DNA of 64,000 nucleotides from Fructobacillus durionis (GTDB lineage Bacteria > Bacillota > Bacilli > Lactobacillales > Lactobacillaceae), in contig NZ_FOLI01000001.1 in NCBI RefSeq assembly GCF_900112405.1, positions 1 to 64,000 of the forward strand. Reading direction: 5' to 3'. Shown here in pieces: positions 39,462-48,808 of the stretch. The translations under genes were made by a program, and so were the position numbers. Each line of letters begins with the position of its first letter. Within the stretch, counting starts at the first letter, position 1. The notes below the pieces were generated by a model. The model was not told the DNA's origin. It made no database searches and saw only the letters and a list, made by a program, of their open reading frames with translations.

Positions 39462-41504
39462 ATGAATCGTAATCGTTACTTAGAAGATGGTAATAAAAAC
39501 GACGCTCAGGCAAACTTGCCAGGACGTCTAAAGTTGTTATTAGGCCTTGTTGTAGCCCTAATCGCGGCTCTAATCATTCAATTGGCCTTTCTGACTTTAA
39601 AACAAGGTGCAGGTTATTTGAGCGAAGTGAATCAGTCTGACCAGACGGTGGAAAAGGGGAATGCCCCCCGTGGGTTAATCTATGATTCGACCGGTAAAGT
39701 CATCACAGGGAACCAATCCTCGTTGGCTATTACCTATACACGTGGCTCAACGACAACGACAAATCAAATTGCGACGGTTGCAAAGAAATTGTCTAAGTAT
39801 ATCTCCATTGATACGACACGTCTTAGTGCCCGTTCAACGGCCGATTATTACTTGGTGACCAATTCGAAGGCTGCTACGAAAGTGCAAGCTGCTGTTAAAA
39901 AGGAAAACCCAAAGACAGCTTCTTCATGGTCAACGACTCAGTTGAACACGGCCATGGCCAACTACGTAATGAACCATAATCTGGATAAGAATGTCGACAA
40001 GAACGTTGCCATGATTTTCCAAAAGATGTCGGGGGCCTCTGCTTTATCAACTACCTATATTAAGGAAAGTGATATTTCGGATGATGCACAGGCTAAAATC
40101 GCGGAGCGGTTGTCGGAGATGCCAGGTGTTAAGATTGGGGAGTCTTGGTCCCGTAACTATCCAGAGGGAACGGATTTCCAATCTTTGACAGGAACGGTCA
40201 GTGATGAATCAGCTGGATTACCTGCTGATCGCCTTCACCGTTTGCTGGCACAGGGTTATTCACAAAACGAACCTGTTGGAACTTCTGCATTGGAAAAGCA
40301 GTATGAATCATTGCTGAAGGGATCACCATCGCAGACGGTTGTCTCAACATTGGGAAACTTAAAGACGTCCTCGATTAAGTATGAAGGACAATCTGGTGAT
40401 TCACTAAAGTTGACCATTAACGCTGAATATCAAAAGAAGGTTCAGAAAATCTTGGAAGACAATCTTCCGGGTGGAAATGTTCAGGGAGCCTATTCAACGG
40501 TTATTAATCCTTATACCGGTGGTATTTACGCCATGGCTGGGGTTAGTCGTGATTCTTCAACTGGAAAGAAGACAGCCAACCAGTTGGGTAATATTAACCA
40601 GGCCATTGTCATGGGGTCTGTTGTTAAGCCGGCAATCTTGGCTACTGGTTTCCAAAAGGGGGTTGTGACGGCTTCGTCAAACACAATGAACGATCAGGCC
40701 ATTAAGATTGCTGGAACGCCAGAGATTACTTCTTATTGGAATAAGACTGGAACGCCAACACCGATTGACGCCCGGACCGCCTTGGAAACTTCTTCTAACA
40801 CCTACTTTGTTCAGTTGGGAATGAAGATTGGTGGACAAACTTACTCATCTGGTTCGTCACTGCATTTGAACTCGAACGCTTTCCAGACGTTGCGAAATGG
40901 TTTGGCACAGTTTGGATTGGGAACGAAGACGGGAATTGATGTGGAAGGCGAAACAGCCGGGTACAAGGGGTTGACTACCGGAGCCAACCTGGGTAAGTAT
41001 TTGTACGAGTCCTTTGGTCAGTACGATTCTTATACGACCTTGCAGCTGGCTCGTTATGTTTCAGCTATTGCCAACGGTGGCTACCTTGTTCAACCTCACC
41101 TGGTTGGTTCGGTGCTTCAGACCGATAAGGACGCAAAGTATCAGCGTACCGTTTGGACGGCTGAACCTACTCTGCAGTCCCAGGTTTCTTTGAAGGACGA
41201 TGAATGGAAGGTTATTAAGGATGGTATGTACCAAGTTGCTAACGGTTCATCATCCCATAACACAGGAAGCTCATTACACAATATGAATCCAAAGGTTTAC
41301 GCCAAGACGGGTACCGCCGAAACAACGACGAACGGTCATACGACCTTTACCGAGTCAATGGTGGTTTATGTTCCTGGAACACCATTTGCTATGTCATTGG
41401 CAATTCCTGGAATGGATTCCTACTTGGATGGAACGAACGGACGTATTGCTAAGCAGATTATCCAGGCATTCTGGGATACTGTTGTTGCCAACACGAATAA
41501 TTAA
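39462..41504 (+). CDS. class B penicillin-binding protein (transpeptidase)
   Basis: A peptidoglycan D,D-transpeptidase of the PBP2/PbpA type. A short cytoplasmic tail, one membrane anchor (about 23-47), the dimerisation/linker domain with APRGLIYDSTGKVI, and a transpeptidase domain from about 340 are present. Active-site motifs are SVVK (S386-K389), SSN (444-446) and KTG (615-617). The length of 680 aa is normal. It could serve elongation or division; the sequence alone does not decide. The ribosome-binding site is weak (GGAAAG, about 15 bases from the ATG). Confidence 0.9.
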   Translation: MNRNRYLEDGNKNDAQANLPGRLKLLLGLVVALIAALIIQLAFLTLKQGAGYLSEVNQSDQTVEKGNAPRGLIYDSTGKVITGNQSSLAITYTRGSTTTTNQIATVAKKLSKYISIDTTRLSARSTADYYLVTNSKAATKVQAAVKKENPKTASSWSTTQLNTAMANYVMNHNLDKNVDKNVAMIFQKMSGASALSTTYIKESDISDDAQAKIAERLSEMPGVKIGESWSRNYPEGTDFQSLTGTVSDESAGLPADRLHRLLAQGYSQNEPVGTSALEKQYESLLKGSPSQTVVSTLGNLKTSSIKYEGQSGDSLKLTINAEYQKKVQKILEDNLPGGNVQGAYSTVINPYTGGIYAMAGVSRDSSTGKKTANQLGNINQAIVMGSVVKPAILATGFQKGVVTASSNTMNDQAIKIAGTPEITSYWNKTGTPTPIDARTALETSSNTYFVQLGMKIGGQTYSSGSSLHLNSNAFQTLRNGLAQFGLGTKTGIDVEGETAGYKGLTTGANLGKYLYESFGQYDSYTTLQLARYVSAIANGGYLVQPHLVGSVLQTDKDAKYQRTVWTAEPTLQSQVSLKDDEWKVIKDGMYQVANGSSSHNTGSSLHNMNPKVYAKTGTAETTTNGHTTFTESMVVYVPGTPFAMSLAIPGMDSYLDGTNGRIAKQIIQAFWDTVVANTNN

Positions 41505-41523
41505 AAGACTGTAAAGTCATAAG

Positions 41524-41559
41524 AAAAAGCCCCTTGATGTATATCAAGGGGCTTTCTTT
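41524..41559. terminator. bidirectional terminator between the PBP and perR-like genes
   Basis: AAAAAGCCCCTTGAT/ATCAAGGGGCTTTCTTT, a strong stem with flanking A and T tracts. Confidence 0.9.
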
Positions 41560-41571
41560 AATTATTTATTT

Positions 41572-41985
41572 TTAAGAATGTACTTCGGTAGTGCTTGGCT
41601 CAACACCATAAAGATCGATACGGTATTCCGTAATCTTTAATCCTGTAGCAGCTTGTGCTGCTTTAATTAATGGGGCAGGATCGAAGTTGGCCGCATCAAT
41701 GATTTCGTTCGTCTTTGTATTAATAACGTGGTAATGAGGGTGGTCGGCGGCATCATAGTGTCGTTTTCCATCTGAAATGCCATCGATAATCACGACCAAC
41801 TTTTTCTCAACAAACTTTTCCAGTGTGTTGTAAACCGTTGCCAGCGAGATGTCTGGTAACTCATTGTGAATCATCTCTGCTGTGGGGTGATTGTCGTGCG
41901 TCATCATATATTCGAGCAGGGTCAAGCGTTGCGTTGTGGCTTTTAGACCATGTTCTTGTAAAACGTTCTTTAATGGATTCAGCAT
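41572..41985 (-). CDS. PerR/Fur-family regulator lacking all cysteines
   Basis: A 137-aa Fur-superfamily repressor. The winged helix covers about 1-80 (KATTQRLTLLEYMM, then LPDISLATVYNTLEKF). The regulatory metal site of PerR appears intact: H33, D78, H84, H86 and D97 align with H37, D85, H91, H93 and D104 of Bacillus PerR. The Cys4 structural zinc site (two CxxC pairs) is missing; there is no Cys in the protein. It is divergent from two VIT-type metal transporter genes that carry a PerR-type box. AGGAGG precedes the ATG. Peroxide, iron or manganese sensing are all possible. Confidence 0.85.
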   Translation of the reverse strand: MLNPLKNVLQEHGLKATTQRLTLLEYMMTHDNHPTAEMIHNELPDISLATVYNTLEKFVEKKLVVIIDGISDGKRHYDAADHPHYHVINTKTNEIIDAANFDPAPLIKAAQAATGLKITEYRIDLYGVEPSTTEVHS

Positions 41986-42050
41986 GTTAACCTCCTATTT
42001 ACTATTACGTTCATGTCAATTATAACATTAGAATGATACAAAACAAAGAA

Positions 42051-42097
42051 TTGACATCAAGAAGAATTCTTAGTATAATAGTTTAGAACCATTCTAA
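42051..42097 (+). promoter_or_regulatory. consensus promoter and PerR-type box of the VIT genes
   Basis: TTGACA (42051-42056) and TATAAT (42074-42079) are 17 bases apart: a perfect sigma-A promoter. TTAGAACCATTCTAA (42083-42097) is an exact 6-3-6 palindrome close to the per box TTATAATNATTATAA and sits over the expected start of transcription. A second half-site, TTAGAATGAT, lies at about 42028-42037 on the regulator's side. Confidence 0.8.
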
Positions 42098-42115
42098 TAT
42101 TATAGGAGAATTCTT

Positions 42116-42790
42116 ATGGAAAAGCAATCACTTATGGCTCACAACAATTTGGTCCGGGCCGGGGTCATGGGAGGCAACGACGGTATCCTGTCTGTTGCCG
42201 GAATCATTGTTGGTGTGGCCGGAGCCGGGCAAAGCCTTGGAGCAATTATGTTGTCAGGTTTTGCCGGGACTTTGGCCGGTATGGTCTCGATGGCGATGGG
42301 CGAATTCGTTTCAGTTCGGTCATCTCACGATGCCCAAGAAAAGGCTCGTATTGGCCAAGAGAAGGCATTGAAAGAAAATTACGATGGCGAATTTAACTTC
42401 GTCAAAGAGAAGTACCAGGCAGATGGTATTTCAGAAGAACTCGCCACACAGGCGACGGAAGAAATGATGAAGAAGGATCCATTGGAAACAACGGTCCGCG
42501 AACGTCACGGTTTCTCCCTGAAGTCTCAGGTTTCTGCTGGTGGTGCTGCATTGGTGTCCTTTGTGACTTTTCCAACCGGTGCGGCTTTGCCAATGGCCTT
42601 TATGGCCTTTGCTCCTAAGGACTTGCGCATTGCCGCTACCTTCTTAGCCGTTTTGATTGCCTTGCTCTTTACAGGATACATGGCTGCTGTTGTTAACGGT
42701 GCGAACCGTACAAAGGGTGCGATTCGAAACCTTTTGGCTGGTATTTTGACAATGATTGTAACCTACTCAATTGGGTTGCTCTTTAAGTAA
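42116..42790 (+). CDS. VIT1/CCC1-family metal transporter, first copy
   Basis: A 224-aa membrane protein of the vacuolar iron transporter family, which in bacteria exports Fe2+ or Mn2+. The first helix signature VMGGNDGILSVAGIIVGVAGAG, the cytoplasmic Glu-rich metal-binding region (about 65-145) with SMAMGEFVSVRSSHDAQEKA, and three C-terminal helices are visible. TATAGGAGAA precedes the ATG. It is under the PerR-type box and followed 16 bases later by a second VIT gene. A role in avoiding iron or manganese overload during oxidative stress is inferred. Confidence 0.88.
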   Translation: MEKQSLMAHNNLVRAGVMGGNDGILSVAGIIVGVAGAGQSLGAIMLSGFAGTLAGMVSMAMGEFVSVRSSHDAQEKARIGQEKALKENYDGEFNFVKEKYQADGISEELATQATEEMMKKDPLETTVRERHGFSLKSQVSAGGAALVSFVTFPTGAALPMAFMAFAPKDLRIAATFLAVLIALLFTGYMAAVVNGANRTKGAIRNLLAGILTMIVTYSIGLLFK

Positions 42791-42806
42791 GGGAGAGGTG
42801 TGAAAA

Positions 42807-43523
42807 ATGACTGCACTATTTAAGAATTGGCACTCAAAGCGTGCCGAAAAAAAGTCCGGCCAAACGATGGAAGAACGTCTAAACACCATCCGTGCTGGAA
42901 TCTTGGGTTCTAACGATGGAATCTTGACGGTTGTCGGGGTTGTCTTCTCCGTGGCCGCTGCTACATCAAACCGTCTGGTGATTGTGCTGGCTGGTTTGTC
43001 GGACTTGTTTGCCTGTGCCCTTTCAATGGGTTCTGGTGAATTTGCCGCTGTTTCTTCCCAGGCGGATTCTGAAAAAGTCGCTGTGGCACTTGAAAAGGCC
43101 CGCTTGAAGACGGAATTTGACCAGCAAATGGAAGAAGTTGCGGCCTTCTATACTGACCGTGGTGTTAGCCCCGAAACGGCGAAGGCTATTGCGGCTGAAT
43201 TGTTGGCTGAAAAGCCATTGGAAACGGTTCTGTCAGTTAAGTACGACATGACGCTTGGCCACTATGTTTCTCCAATTTCTGCGGCTGTATCATCAACGTT
43301 TTCAGCTGCTTTGGGTGGGGTATTCCCATTGGTTGCCCTACTGATTTTCCCAGTGCAATATCAGTATTTGGCGGCTATTTTAGCAACGGTTGTGGCTTCA
43401 GCTCTAACTGGATTGCTATCTGCGCTTTTCTCACAGGGAATGGTCGGTCGAGCTGTTTGGCGTAACATCTGGGTTGGATTGGTTACGATTGCCATTCACT
43501 ACGGCATTGGTTTGCTGTTCTAA
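42807..43523 (+). CDS. VIT1/CCC1-family metal transporter, second copy
   Basis: 238 aa, same family as the preceding gene but clearly diverged: TIRAGILGSNDGILTVVGVVFSVAAAT at helix 1 and ALSMGSGEFAAVSSQADSEK in the metal-binding region. The five-helix layout is kept and there is an additional basic N-terminal tail of about 25 residues. It has its own ribosome-binding site (GGGAGAGG) and shares the upstream promoter. VIT proteins work as dimers, so a heterodimer of the two products is conceivable; this is inference. Confidence 0.87.
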   Translation: MTALFKNWHSKRAEKKSGQTMEERLNTIRAGILGSNDGILTVVGVVFSVAAATSNRLVIVLAGLSDLFACALSMGSGEFAAVSSQADSEKVAVALEKARLKTEFDQQMEEVAAFYTDRGVSPETAKAIAAELLAEKPLETVLSVKYDMTLGHYVSPISAAVSSTFSAALGGVFPLVALLIFPVQYQYLAAILATVVASALTGLLSALFSQGMVGRAVWRNIWVGLVTIAIHYGIGLLF

Positions 43524-43532
43524 TCGAGTTTG

Positions 43533-43562
43533 GAAGTTCGAATTCTCTTCGGGCTTTTTTTA
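43533..43562 (+). terminator. terminator after the VIT pair
   Basis: AGTTCGAA-TTCTC-TTCGGGCT (two G-U pairs) followed by T7. Confidence 0.75.
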
Positions 43563-43626
43563 CTCAAAAGAATCGTTATAATGAAGTTGTCGAAAAGTAA
43601 GCAAAGAATATTTTTGGAGGTTACTT

Positions 43627-44988
43627 ATGAAAGTTGTCGTTATTGGAGCGTCCCACGGTGGACACGAATCTGCGCACGAGCTACTCACTCGCTACGATGA
43701 TATGGATGTCACAGTCTATGAGGCTGGTGATTTCATTTCCTTCATGTCCTGTGGAATGGAATTATTCCTACAGGGAAATGTGACGGAACGCGATGCCGTT
43801 CGAAACTTTAAGCCAGCAGATATTGAGCAGTATGGTGGAAAAGTCTTCGCCAACCACTTAGTTGAATCTGTTGATACTGACAAGCAAGAAGTGACGGCTT
43901 TGGATAAGCAGTCTGGTAAGACTTTTACGGACTCTTATGACAAGTTGATTATCTCTTCTGGTGTCACGCCAGGCACCATTCCTGTTCCTGGTATGGATTT
44001 GGAAAACGTCTTCTTGATGCGTGGCCGTGATTGGGCCATGAAGCTTGACGAAAAGTTGCATGACGATGCGGTTCAAAACGTGGTGGTTGTTGGCTCTGGT
44101 TACATTGGTATTGAGGCCGCTCAGGTCTTTGCTGAAGCGGGTAAGAAGGTGACGGTTGTTGATATGATTAACCGCCCACTTGGAAATTACTTGGATTCAG
44201 AGCTAGCCGATGTGATGGCTGATGAATTGACGGAAAAGGGCGTTGCCTTACATTTGAATCACGGGGTTTCGGCCTTTGAAGGACAAGGTAAAGTAACCGC
44301 TGTTAAGGATGATGCCGGCCAGACTTTGCCAGCTGATTTGGTCATTGTGGCTGCCGGTGTTAAGCCGGCTACGAAGTACCTAGAGGGAACGGTTGATTTG
44401 GATGACCGTGGCTTTATTAAGACGGATCCTTACTTGCATACTTCAGCCAAAAACGTCTTTGCCATTGGGGATGCAATTAAGCCACTCTTTGCACCAGCTG
44501 GTCAACCAGCACCAATCGCTTTGGCAACGACTGCTCGAAAAGAAGCACGTTATGTTGTTGAAAACATTGCTATTGAAAAGCCAGCACGTGCCTTTGCTGG
44601 TGTGAATGGCTCTTCTGCCTTGACAGTCTTTGACTACAAGTTGGCGACAACGGGTGTGAATGCTAATAATGCTGAAAAGATGCACTTGAATGTTGCGAGT
44701 GCATTCTACAAAGGTAAGGTACGACCTGACTTTGTAACGGATGGCAATGCGGATGCCTTTGTCAAGCTGACCTATAATCCAGATAGCCATGCTATCCTGG
44801 GTGGTCAATTACTCTCAAAGGCTGATTTAACAGCCCATGCAAATACAATTGCCTTGGCGATTAAGGGAAAGATGACTCTGGAAGATCTCGCGGAAGCGGA
44901 CTTCTTCTTCCAGCCAGGATTTGATAAGCAATGGTCTCTTTTGAACGTTGCAGCCCAGGTTGCACTGGGGCAAACACCTTCTGTATAA
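43627..44988 (+). CDS. nox: NADH oxidase, water-forming type
   Basis: A flavoprotein of the pyridine nucleotide-disulfide reductase superfamily that reduces O2 to water with NADH. The FAD motif VVIGASHGGHESA is at the N-terminus, the single redox Cys is C42 in SFMSCGMELF, the NAD-binding motif VVVGSGYIGIEAAQVF is near 149-164, and the second FAD motif NVFAIGDAI follows. 453 aa is the usual size. GGAGG precedes the ATG. It regenerates NAD+ and thereby allows ackA-linked ATP formation. CoA-disulfide reductase-like activity cannot be excluded but is less likely. Confidence 0.93.
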   Translation: MKVVVIGASHGGHESAHELLTRYDDMDVTVYEAGDFISFMSCGMELFLQGNVTERDAVRNFKPADIEQYGGKVFANHLVESVDTDKQEVTALDKQSGKTFTDSYDKLIISSGVTPGTIPVPGMDLENVFLMRGRDWAMKLDEKLHDDAVQNVVVVGSGYIGIEAAQVFAEAGKKVTVVDMINRPLGNYLDSELADVMADELTEKGVALHLNHGVSAFEGQGKVTAVKDDAGQTLPADLVIVAAGVKPATKYLEGTVDLDDRGFIKTDPYLHTSAKNVFAIGDAIKPLFAPAGQPAPIALATTARKEARYVVENIAIEKPARAFAGVNGSSALTVFDYKLATTGVNANNAEKMHLNVASAFYKGKVRPDFVTDGNADAFVKLTYNPDSHAILGGQLLSKADLTAHANTIALAIKGKMTLEDLAEADFFFQPGFDKQWSLLNVAAQVALGQTPSV

Positions 44989-44998
44989 GTGGGTAACA

Positions 44999-45030
44999 AA
45001 AAAAGGACGTCGTGAAGACGTCTTTTTTTA
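44999..45030 (+). terminator. terminator after nox
   Basis: AAAAAAGGACGTC-GTGA-AGACGTCTTTTTTT (approximate stem) with T7. Confidence 0.86.
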
Positions 45031-45045
45031 TATAATAGGATTACT

Positions 45046-45903
45046 ATGACGAAATCATTCAAAAATACTTGGGATTTTCTTGATCGCAAGTTACATATCA
45101 ATGATCTGGTAACATACTTTTCCCGGTCACAAATTACGATGGTCGGGCCGACTTTTGCATACTATGTTTTATTAACATTGTTTCCACTGTTAATCACGGT
45201 GGTTCTGCTTATTTCGGCCATGGACATTTCAGCGATGCGATTGAATCACATGATGGCGGATTTTTTGCCGGCTTCAGTGCATGATTTCTTATCGCCCGTT
45301 TTAACGTCTGTTGCCCATGCAGATACCAAGTCTTACTGGTCCTTGTCCATTCTCTTTATTTTTTGGTCACTATCACGGGTGACCTCTGTTTTGCGTGATT
45401 GCTTTAACCGCATCACGGATACGGAAGAGACTGGATTGCCAATTTTGACCCGTTTCTGGTCCTTTATCTGGCTTTTGTTAATGGTAGTTGCTTTTACTGC
45501 CATGGCCTTTGCCGGAAATATCTTAGCTGTTTACCTGCATAAGATTCCAGGCTTGGCCGTTTGGGTGGCACCAACGCGCATCCTATTATTACTTGGAATG
45601 TGGTTGGTCCTGTTGTGGATGAACTATCAGTTGCCTGCTAAAGCGGCACGGCCACCGTTTTTGGCTTCATTAGCTGGTTCGCTCTTGGACTTGCTTTTGC
45701 TGAACGGTTTAAACAAGGTCTTTGCGCTGCTGGCCTCTTTCCAGGTTGGAAAGTACAGTTTCTACCAGTCGCTGACTTCCATCACCATCTTTTTGCTCTG
45801 GTTAAACCTGGTCGCTGATATTTTGGTGATTGGTTTCGTGGTGATGACTTGGCTAGCTGGTTTCCGAGGAATACGAGGAGAGAAGAATGTTTCAGAAGAG
45901 TGA
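45046..45903 (+). CDS. YihY/BrkB family membrane protein
   Basis: A 285-aa protein with about six membrane segments (roughly 35-58, 95-118, 140-165, 180-200, 210-235, 245-270). The family hallmarks AYYVLLTLFPLLITVVLLIS, LFIFWSLSRVTSVLRDCFNRI and YQSLTSITIFLLWLNLVADIL are clear. It was once annotated as ribonuclease BN by error; the true function is unknown. The last 17 bases overlap the next gene. Confidence 0.88.
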   Translation: MTKSFKNTWDFLDRKLHINDLVTYFSRSQITMVGPTFAYYVLLTLFPLLITVVLLISAMDISAMRLNHMMADFLPASVHDFLSPVLTSVAHADTKSYWSLSILFIFWSLSRVTSVLRDCFNRITDTEETGLPILTRFWSFIWLLLMVVAFTAMAFAGNILAVYLHKIPGLAVWVAPTRILLLLGMWLVLLWMNYQLPAKAARPPFLASLAGSLLDLLLLNGLNKVFALLASFQVGKYSFYQSLTSITIFLLWLNLVADILVIGFVVMTWLAGFRGIRGEKNVSEE

Positions 45904-46495
45904 TTTTGATATTTTTAACGACCAGACTTTAAACGGTCGAATGGATAAAGTCCGGACGGTGATTGATCCAAAGTTTGAAGCCTTTGCGGCTGCTGCCATG
46001 CCAATTCTAATGGCGGATGGGCGCCCCTGGGTAGCCCATGTGGCCAAGCATAAGATGCGTAAGGTTAACCCACCGGAAAACACCTGGGTGGCCTTTGCGC
46101 CCAACAAGCGTGGCTATAAGATGGAGGCCCACTTTGAATTAGGTCTCTGGGATGACCATCTTTATTTCTACTTGGCTATTGAAGAGAATATGAAGAAGAC
46201 GAAGGCGGACGGTCCGGTTATTGCTGAAAAGCTTCGTGGGATTGCCGATAGGGTTGCTGAACTACCTGCTGACTTTGTCTTGTCGCAAGATCACATGGCA
46301 AACAACCGCCACTCTTTGAATGAGTATGATGCCATCGTGGACCGTTATGCGAAGGTGAAGGCTTCCGAAGTCTTAATTGGCCGTCAGATTCCAAAGGATT
46401 CTCCTTTGTTAAATGAGAAGTCCGATGAACTCGAGGCCTTCTTGCTGGATACATTGGAAGAGCTCTTACCACTGTATGAACAGTTGGCAGACTAA
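45887..46495 (+). CDS. DUF1054 (UPF0637, YktB-like) family protein
   Basis: A soluble 202-aa protein of the DUF1054 family: it begins KSDFDIFNDQTLNGRMDKVRTVIDPKFEAF and contains NPPENTWVAFAPNKRGYKMEAHFELGLWDDHLYFYLA, matching Bacillus YktB. No enzymatic function is known to me. It overlaps yihY by 17 bp and is followed by a terminator, so the two genes form one unit. Confidence 0.88.
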   Translation: MFQKSDFDIFNDQTLNGRMDKVRTVIDPKFEAFAAAAMPILMADGRPWVAHVAKHKMRKVNPPENTWVAFAPNKRGYKMEAHFELGLWDDHLYFYLAIEENMKKTKADGPVIAEKLRGIADRVAELPADFVLSQDHMANNRHSLNEYDAIVDRYAKVKASEVLIGRQIPKDSPLLNEKSDELEAFLLDTLEELLPLYEQLAD

Positions 46496-46513
46496 AGTGT
46501 TTATTAAGATAGA

Positions 46514-46547
46514 AAAAAGCAGACATAAGAATTATGTCTGCTTTTTA
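46514..46547. terminator. bidirectional terminator between the DUF1054 and antiporter genes
   Basis: AAAAAAGCAGACATAA/TTATGTCTGCTTTTT with flanking A and T tracts. Confidence 0.9.
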
Positions 46548-46561
46548 TATTTGAGAAAGAA

Positions 46562-48634
46562 TTATTCTTCTTCACCCGTTCCCTGTTCCATTAGAAGCAA
46601 GGTTTGAGCTTGGTTAATTTCGGTGTAGAGTTCATCGGCTACCGCTGCCTTAACGTGTCCAGCCGCTAGTTCAGTGGAAAGGTGGCTGTACTCGTCGGCG
46701 AATGCTTGGATGTATTCAGCCGTTGGTACTGAAACGGCTTCCTTACGGTAGTCGTGGGCAACGATTCGGAAGAAACGGTCCAAGAGCTGGCGAACAGCAT
46801 CGACGTTTTCGGTGTTTTGATGTTCTTCAAGTTCCCGTTGAAGAGCAGCCGTTAGGAGCTGATCAGCGGCCTTTTGAACGTCCTCATTCAAAGATAGCAT
46901 GGCCTGACGTCCGTCTTTCCACTGGGCGACTTTGGCAGCAACCTTTGGATTACGTTCCATGAGTTCTTGCTGGTAACGGAGACGTTGTCCCTTTGTAAAA
47001 GTTTTTGTCTTCCAGTGCCAGGCAATCTCGTGCTGATAGTGGTGAATCCGCTGGTTTAAACGAGCGAGTGGGTGACGTGAATTAGCCGGTGACAGCAAGC
47101 CACGTTGAAGGAAACGGCTATAACGTTCAACGATATCCTGGTCGTAGCCCTGGTTAATGAGATCATCGAGGTAAAGCTGTAGCTCATCTGAAATTTGGCT
47201 GAGCAGTGCTAGTGATGCTTGCTCATCGTGTCCCTTTGGACGACCGGTTGTCAGCTTTTGGGACTGAAGAACCTGGGCGATTGCGGCCTTTGTATCATGG
47301 TCGGTTAAGCGCTGCTCCATCTTAATAATGGCCGCGTCAATCATATCTGTTCGGGCTTGATTCAGTTCTTTTTCGCTATAGGCCTGTTCCTCCTTTTCAA
47401 GTAGGAGAGGCAGAATGAAGGCGGCGACAATCAGTGAAATTAAGATAACAAGGGTGGAAACGAGCAAAATTTCATTTAAGAATGGGAGTGGATGACCGTG
47501 GACGGTTGTTGGCAAGGACATAGCCAAGGCCAATGTGACGGCCCCGTGGACCCCGGCGACACCAAAGATTTGGGCCCGCTGTAAGCGGTCCTTTGTTTGG
47601 TGCTTCCCGAAGAAACCTTCGAGTCGGTCCTGCTTTTGGAAGGAAACCCAAAGGAAGCGGGCGGCGAACATGGCTAGATAGATGAGCAAGGCTAGCCAGA
47701 AGAGTCCAAGGGACTTTTCAAAGCCGAAAGTGCCAATTAGGTTTAGAATCTTTGGAAGGGAGAGACCTAGGATAACGAAGACAATTCCGTTCAATAAGGT
47801 GGTAATGGTTTCCCAGATGGTTCCAGAAACAACTCGTGATTCTGTGGCGATTAGCTGCATACGAGACTGCTCGTAGTTATGCAAAATTCCTGCGGCAACA
47901 ACGGCTAGGATGCCAGAGACACCGAGATGTTCGGCTAAAAGATAAATGACAAAAGGTGTCAGAATGTTTAGCGGAATGGTGGTTGCCTGTGCCGATGAGG
48001 CGTGGAAGGAAAGGTAGAGGCGCAGGGCGATGATTAGGCCGGAGGCGATAGCCCCAACGATTAGTCCGCCAAGGGCAACGAGTAGGAACTGTCCAATGCC
48101 ATCGACCAGGTTAAAAGAACCCTTAGTGTAGACCGAGAGGGCCAAATCCAGCAAAACGATACCAGTTGCATCGTTAAAGAGTGATTCGAGTTCGAGTGAC
48201 TGATTTAACCCCTTGGGCATTTTTAAGCCGGTGGTCATTGACTTGACGGCAACGGCGTCGGTTGGGACGACGATGGCTGCTAAGGCAATGGCGAGGGTTA
48301 ATGGCCATTCGGATTGAATCTGGTCGGTAATGACAGCGACGACGGCCACGATGAAGAGGGCAAGAATGACTGAAAGTTGAATAATAGCATTAGCGTGCTT
48401 TTTGATTGTTGTAAAGGAAATTCCCTGCCCTTCTTGGAACATCAGTGGCGCGATAATTAGGAAGAGGAAGAACTCGGGATCTAATTCGAAGTTCTTAAAG
48501 AGCGGGATGAAGGTGAAGAGGCCTCCAACTGCAATGAGCACTAAAGCCTCCGGAACACGGGGGATGAAGGGCTTTACGATGTTGGCGGCAATTACTGCAA
48601 TGAGAAGTAGGGCAATTAAATAGAGTACTGGCAT
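46562..48634 (-). CDS. CPA1-family Na+(K+)/H+ antiporter
   Basis: A 690-aa protein: twelve or so membrane helices in residues 1-410, then a hydrophilic C-terminal domain of about 270 residues rich in Gln, Leu and charged residues. The core region VVPTDAVAVKSMTTG and the helix LFNDATGIVLLDLALS contain the Asp residues that carry ions in NhaP/NapA-type exchangers. GVHGAVTLALAMSLP near 360 is another family block. AAAAAGGAAA precedes the ATG. It probably serves pH and salt homeostasis; ion preference is not readable. Confidence 0.9.
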   Translation of the reverse strand: MPVLYLIALLLIAVIAANIVKPFIPRVPEALVLIAVGGLFTFIPLFKNFELDPEFFLFLIIAPLMFQEGQGISFTTIKKHANAIIQLSVILALFIVAVVAVITDQIQSEWPLTLAIALAAIVVPTDAVAVKSMTTGLKMPKGLNQSLELESLFNDATGIVLLDLALSVYTKGSFNLVDGIGQFLLVALGGLIVGAIASGLIIALRLYLSFHASSAQATTIPLNILTPFVIYLLAEHLGVSGILAVVAAGILHNYEQSRMQLIATESRVVSGTIWETITTLLNGIVFVILGLSLPKILNLIGTFGFEKSLGLFWLALLIYLAMFAARFLWVSFQKQDRLEGFFGKHQTKDRLQRAQIFGVAGVHGAVTLALAMSLPTTVHGHPLPFLNEILLVSTLVILISLIVAAFILPLLLEKEEQAYSEKELNQARTDMIDAAIIKMEQRLTDHDTKAAIAQVLQSQKLTTGRPKGHDEQASLALLSQISDELQLYLDDLINQGYDQDIVERYSRFLQRGLLSPANSRHPLARLNQRIHHYQHEIAWHWKTKTFTKGQRLRYQQELMERNPKVAAKVAQWKDGRQAMLSLNEDVQKAADQLLTAALQRELEEHQNTENVDAVRQLLDRFFRIVAHDYRKEAVSVPTAEYIQAFADEYSHLSTELAAGHVKAAVADELYTEINQAQTLLLMEQGTGEEE

Positions 48635-48808
48635 GTTTTTTCCTTTTTAATTAGGCGAATGTCTGCTTGCTACTATTATAAATGTGACAAAGATTTCATA
48701 CAAGAGTGGTAGGAATTCTACCAGAATTCTTTCATTTTCAATCCCCTTTCGCTATAATGAATTTAAGATTCATATTTTCATATTTTTTTAATAAAGGAAG
48801 GTATTTTG

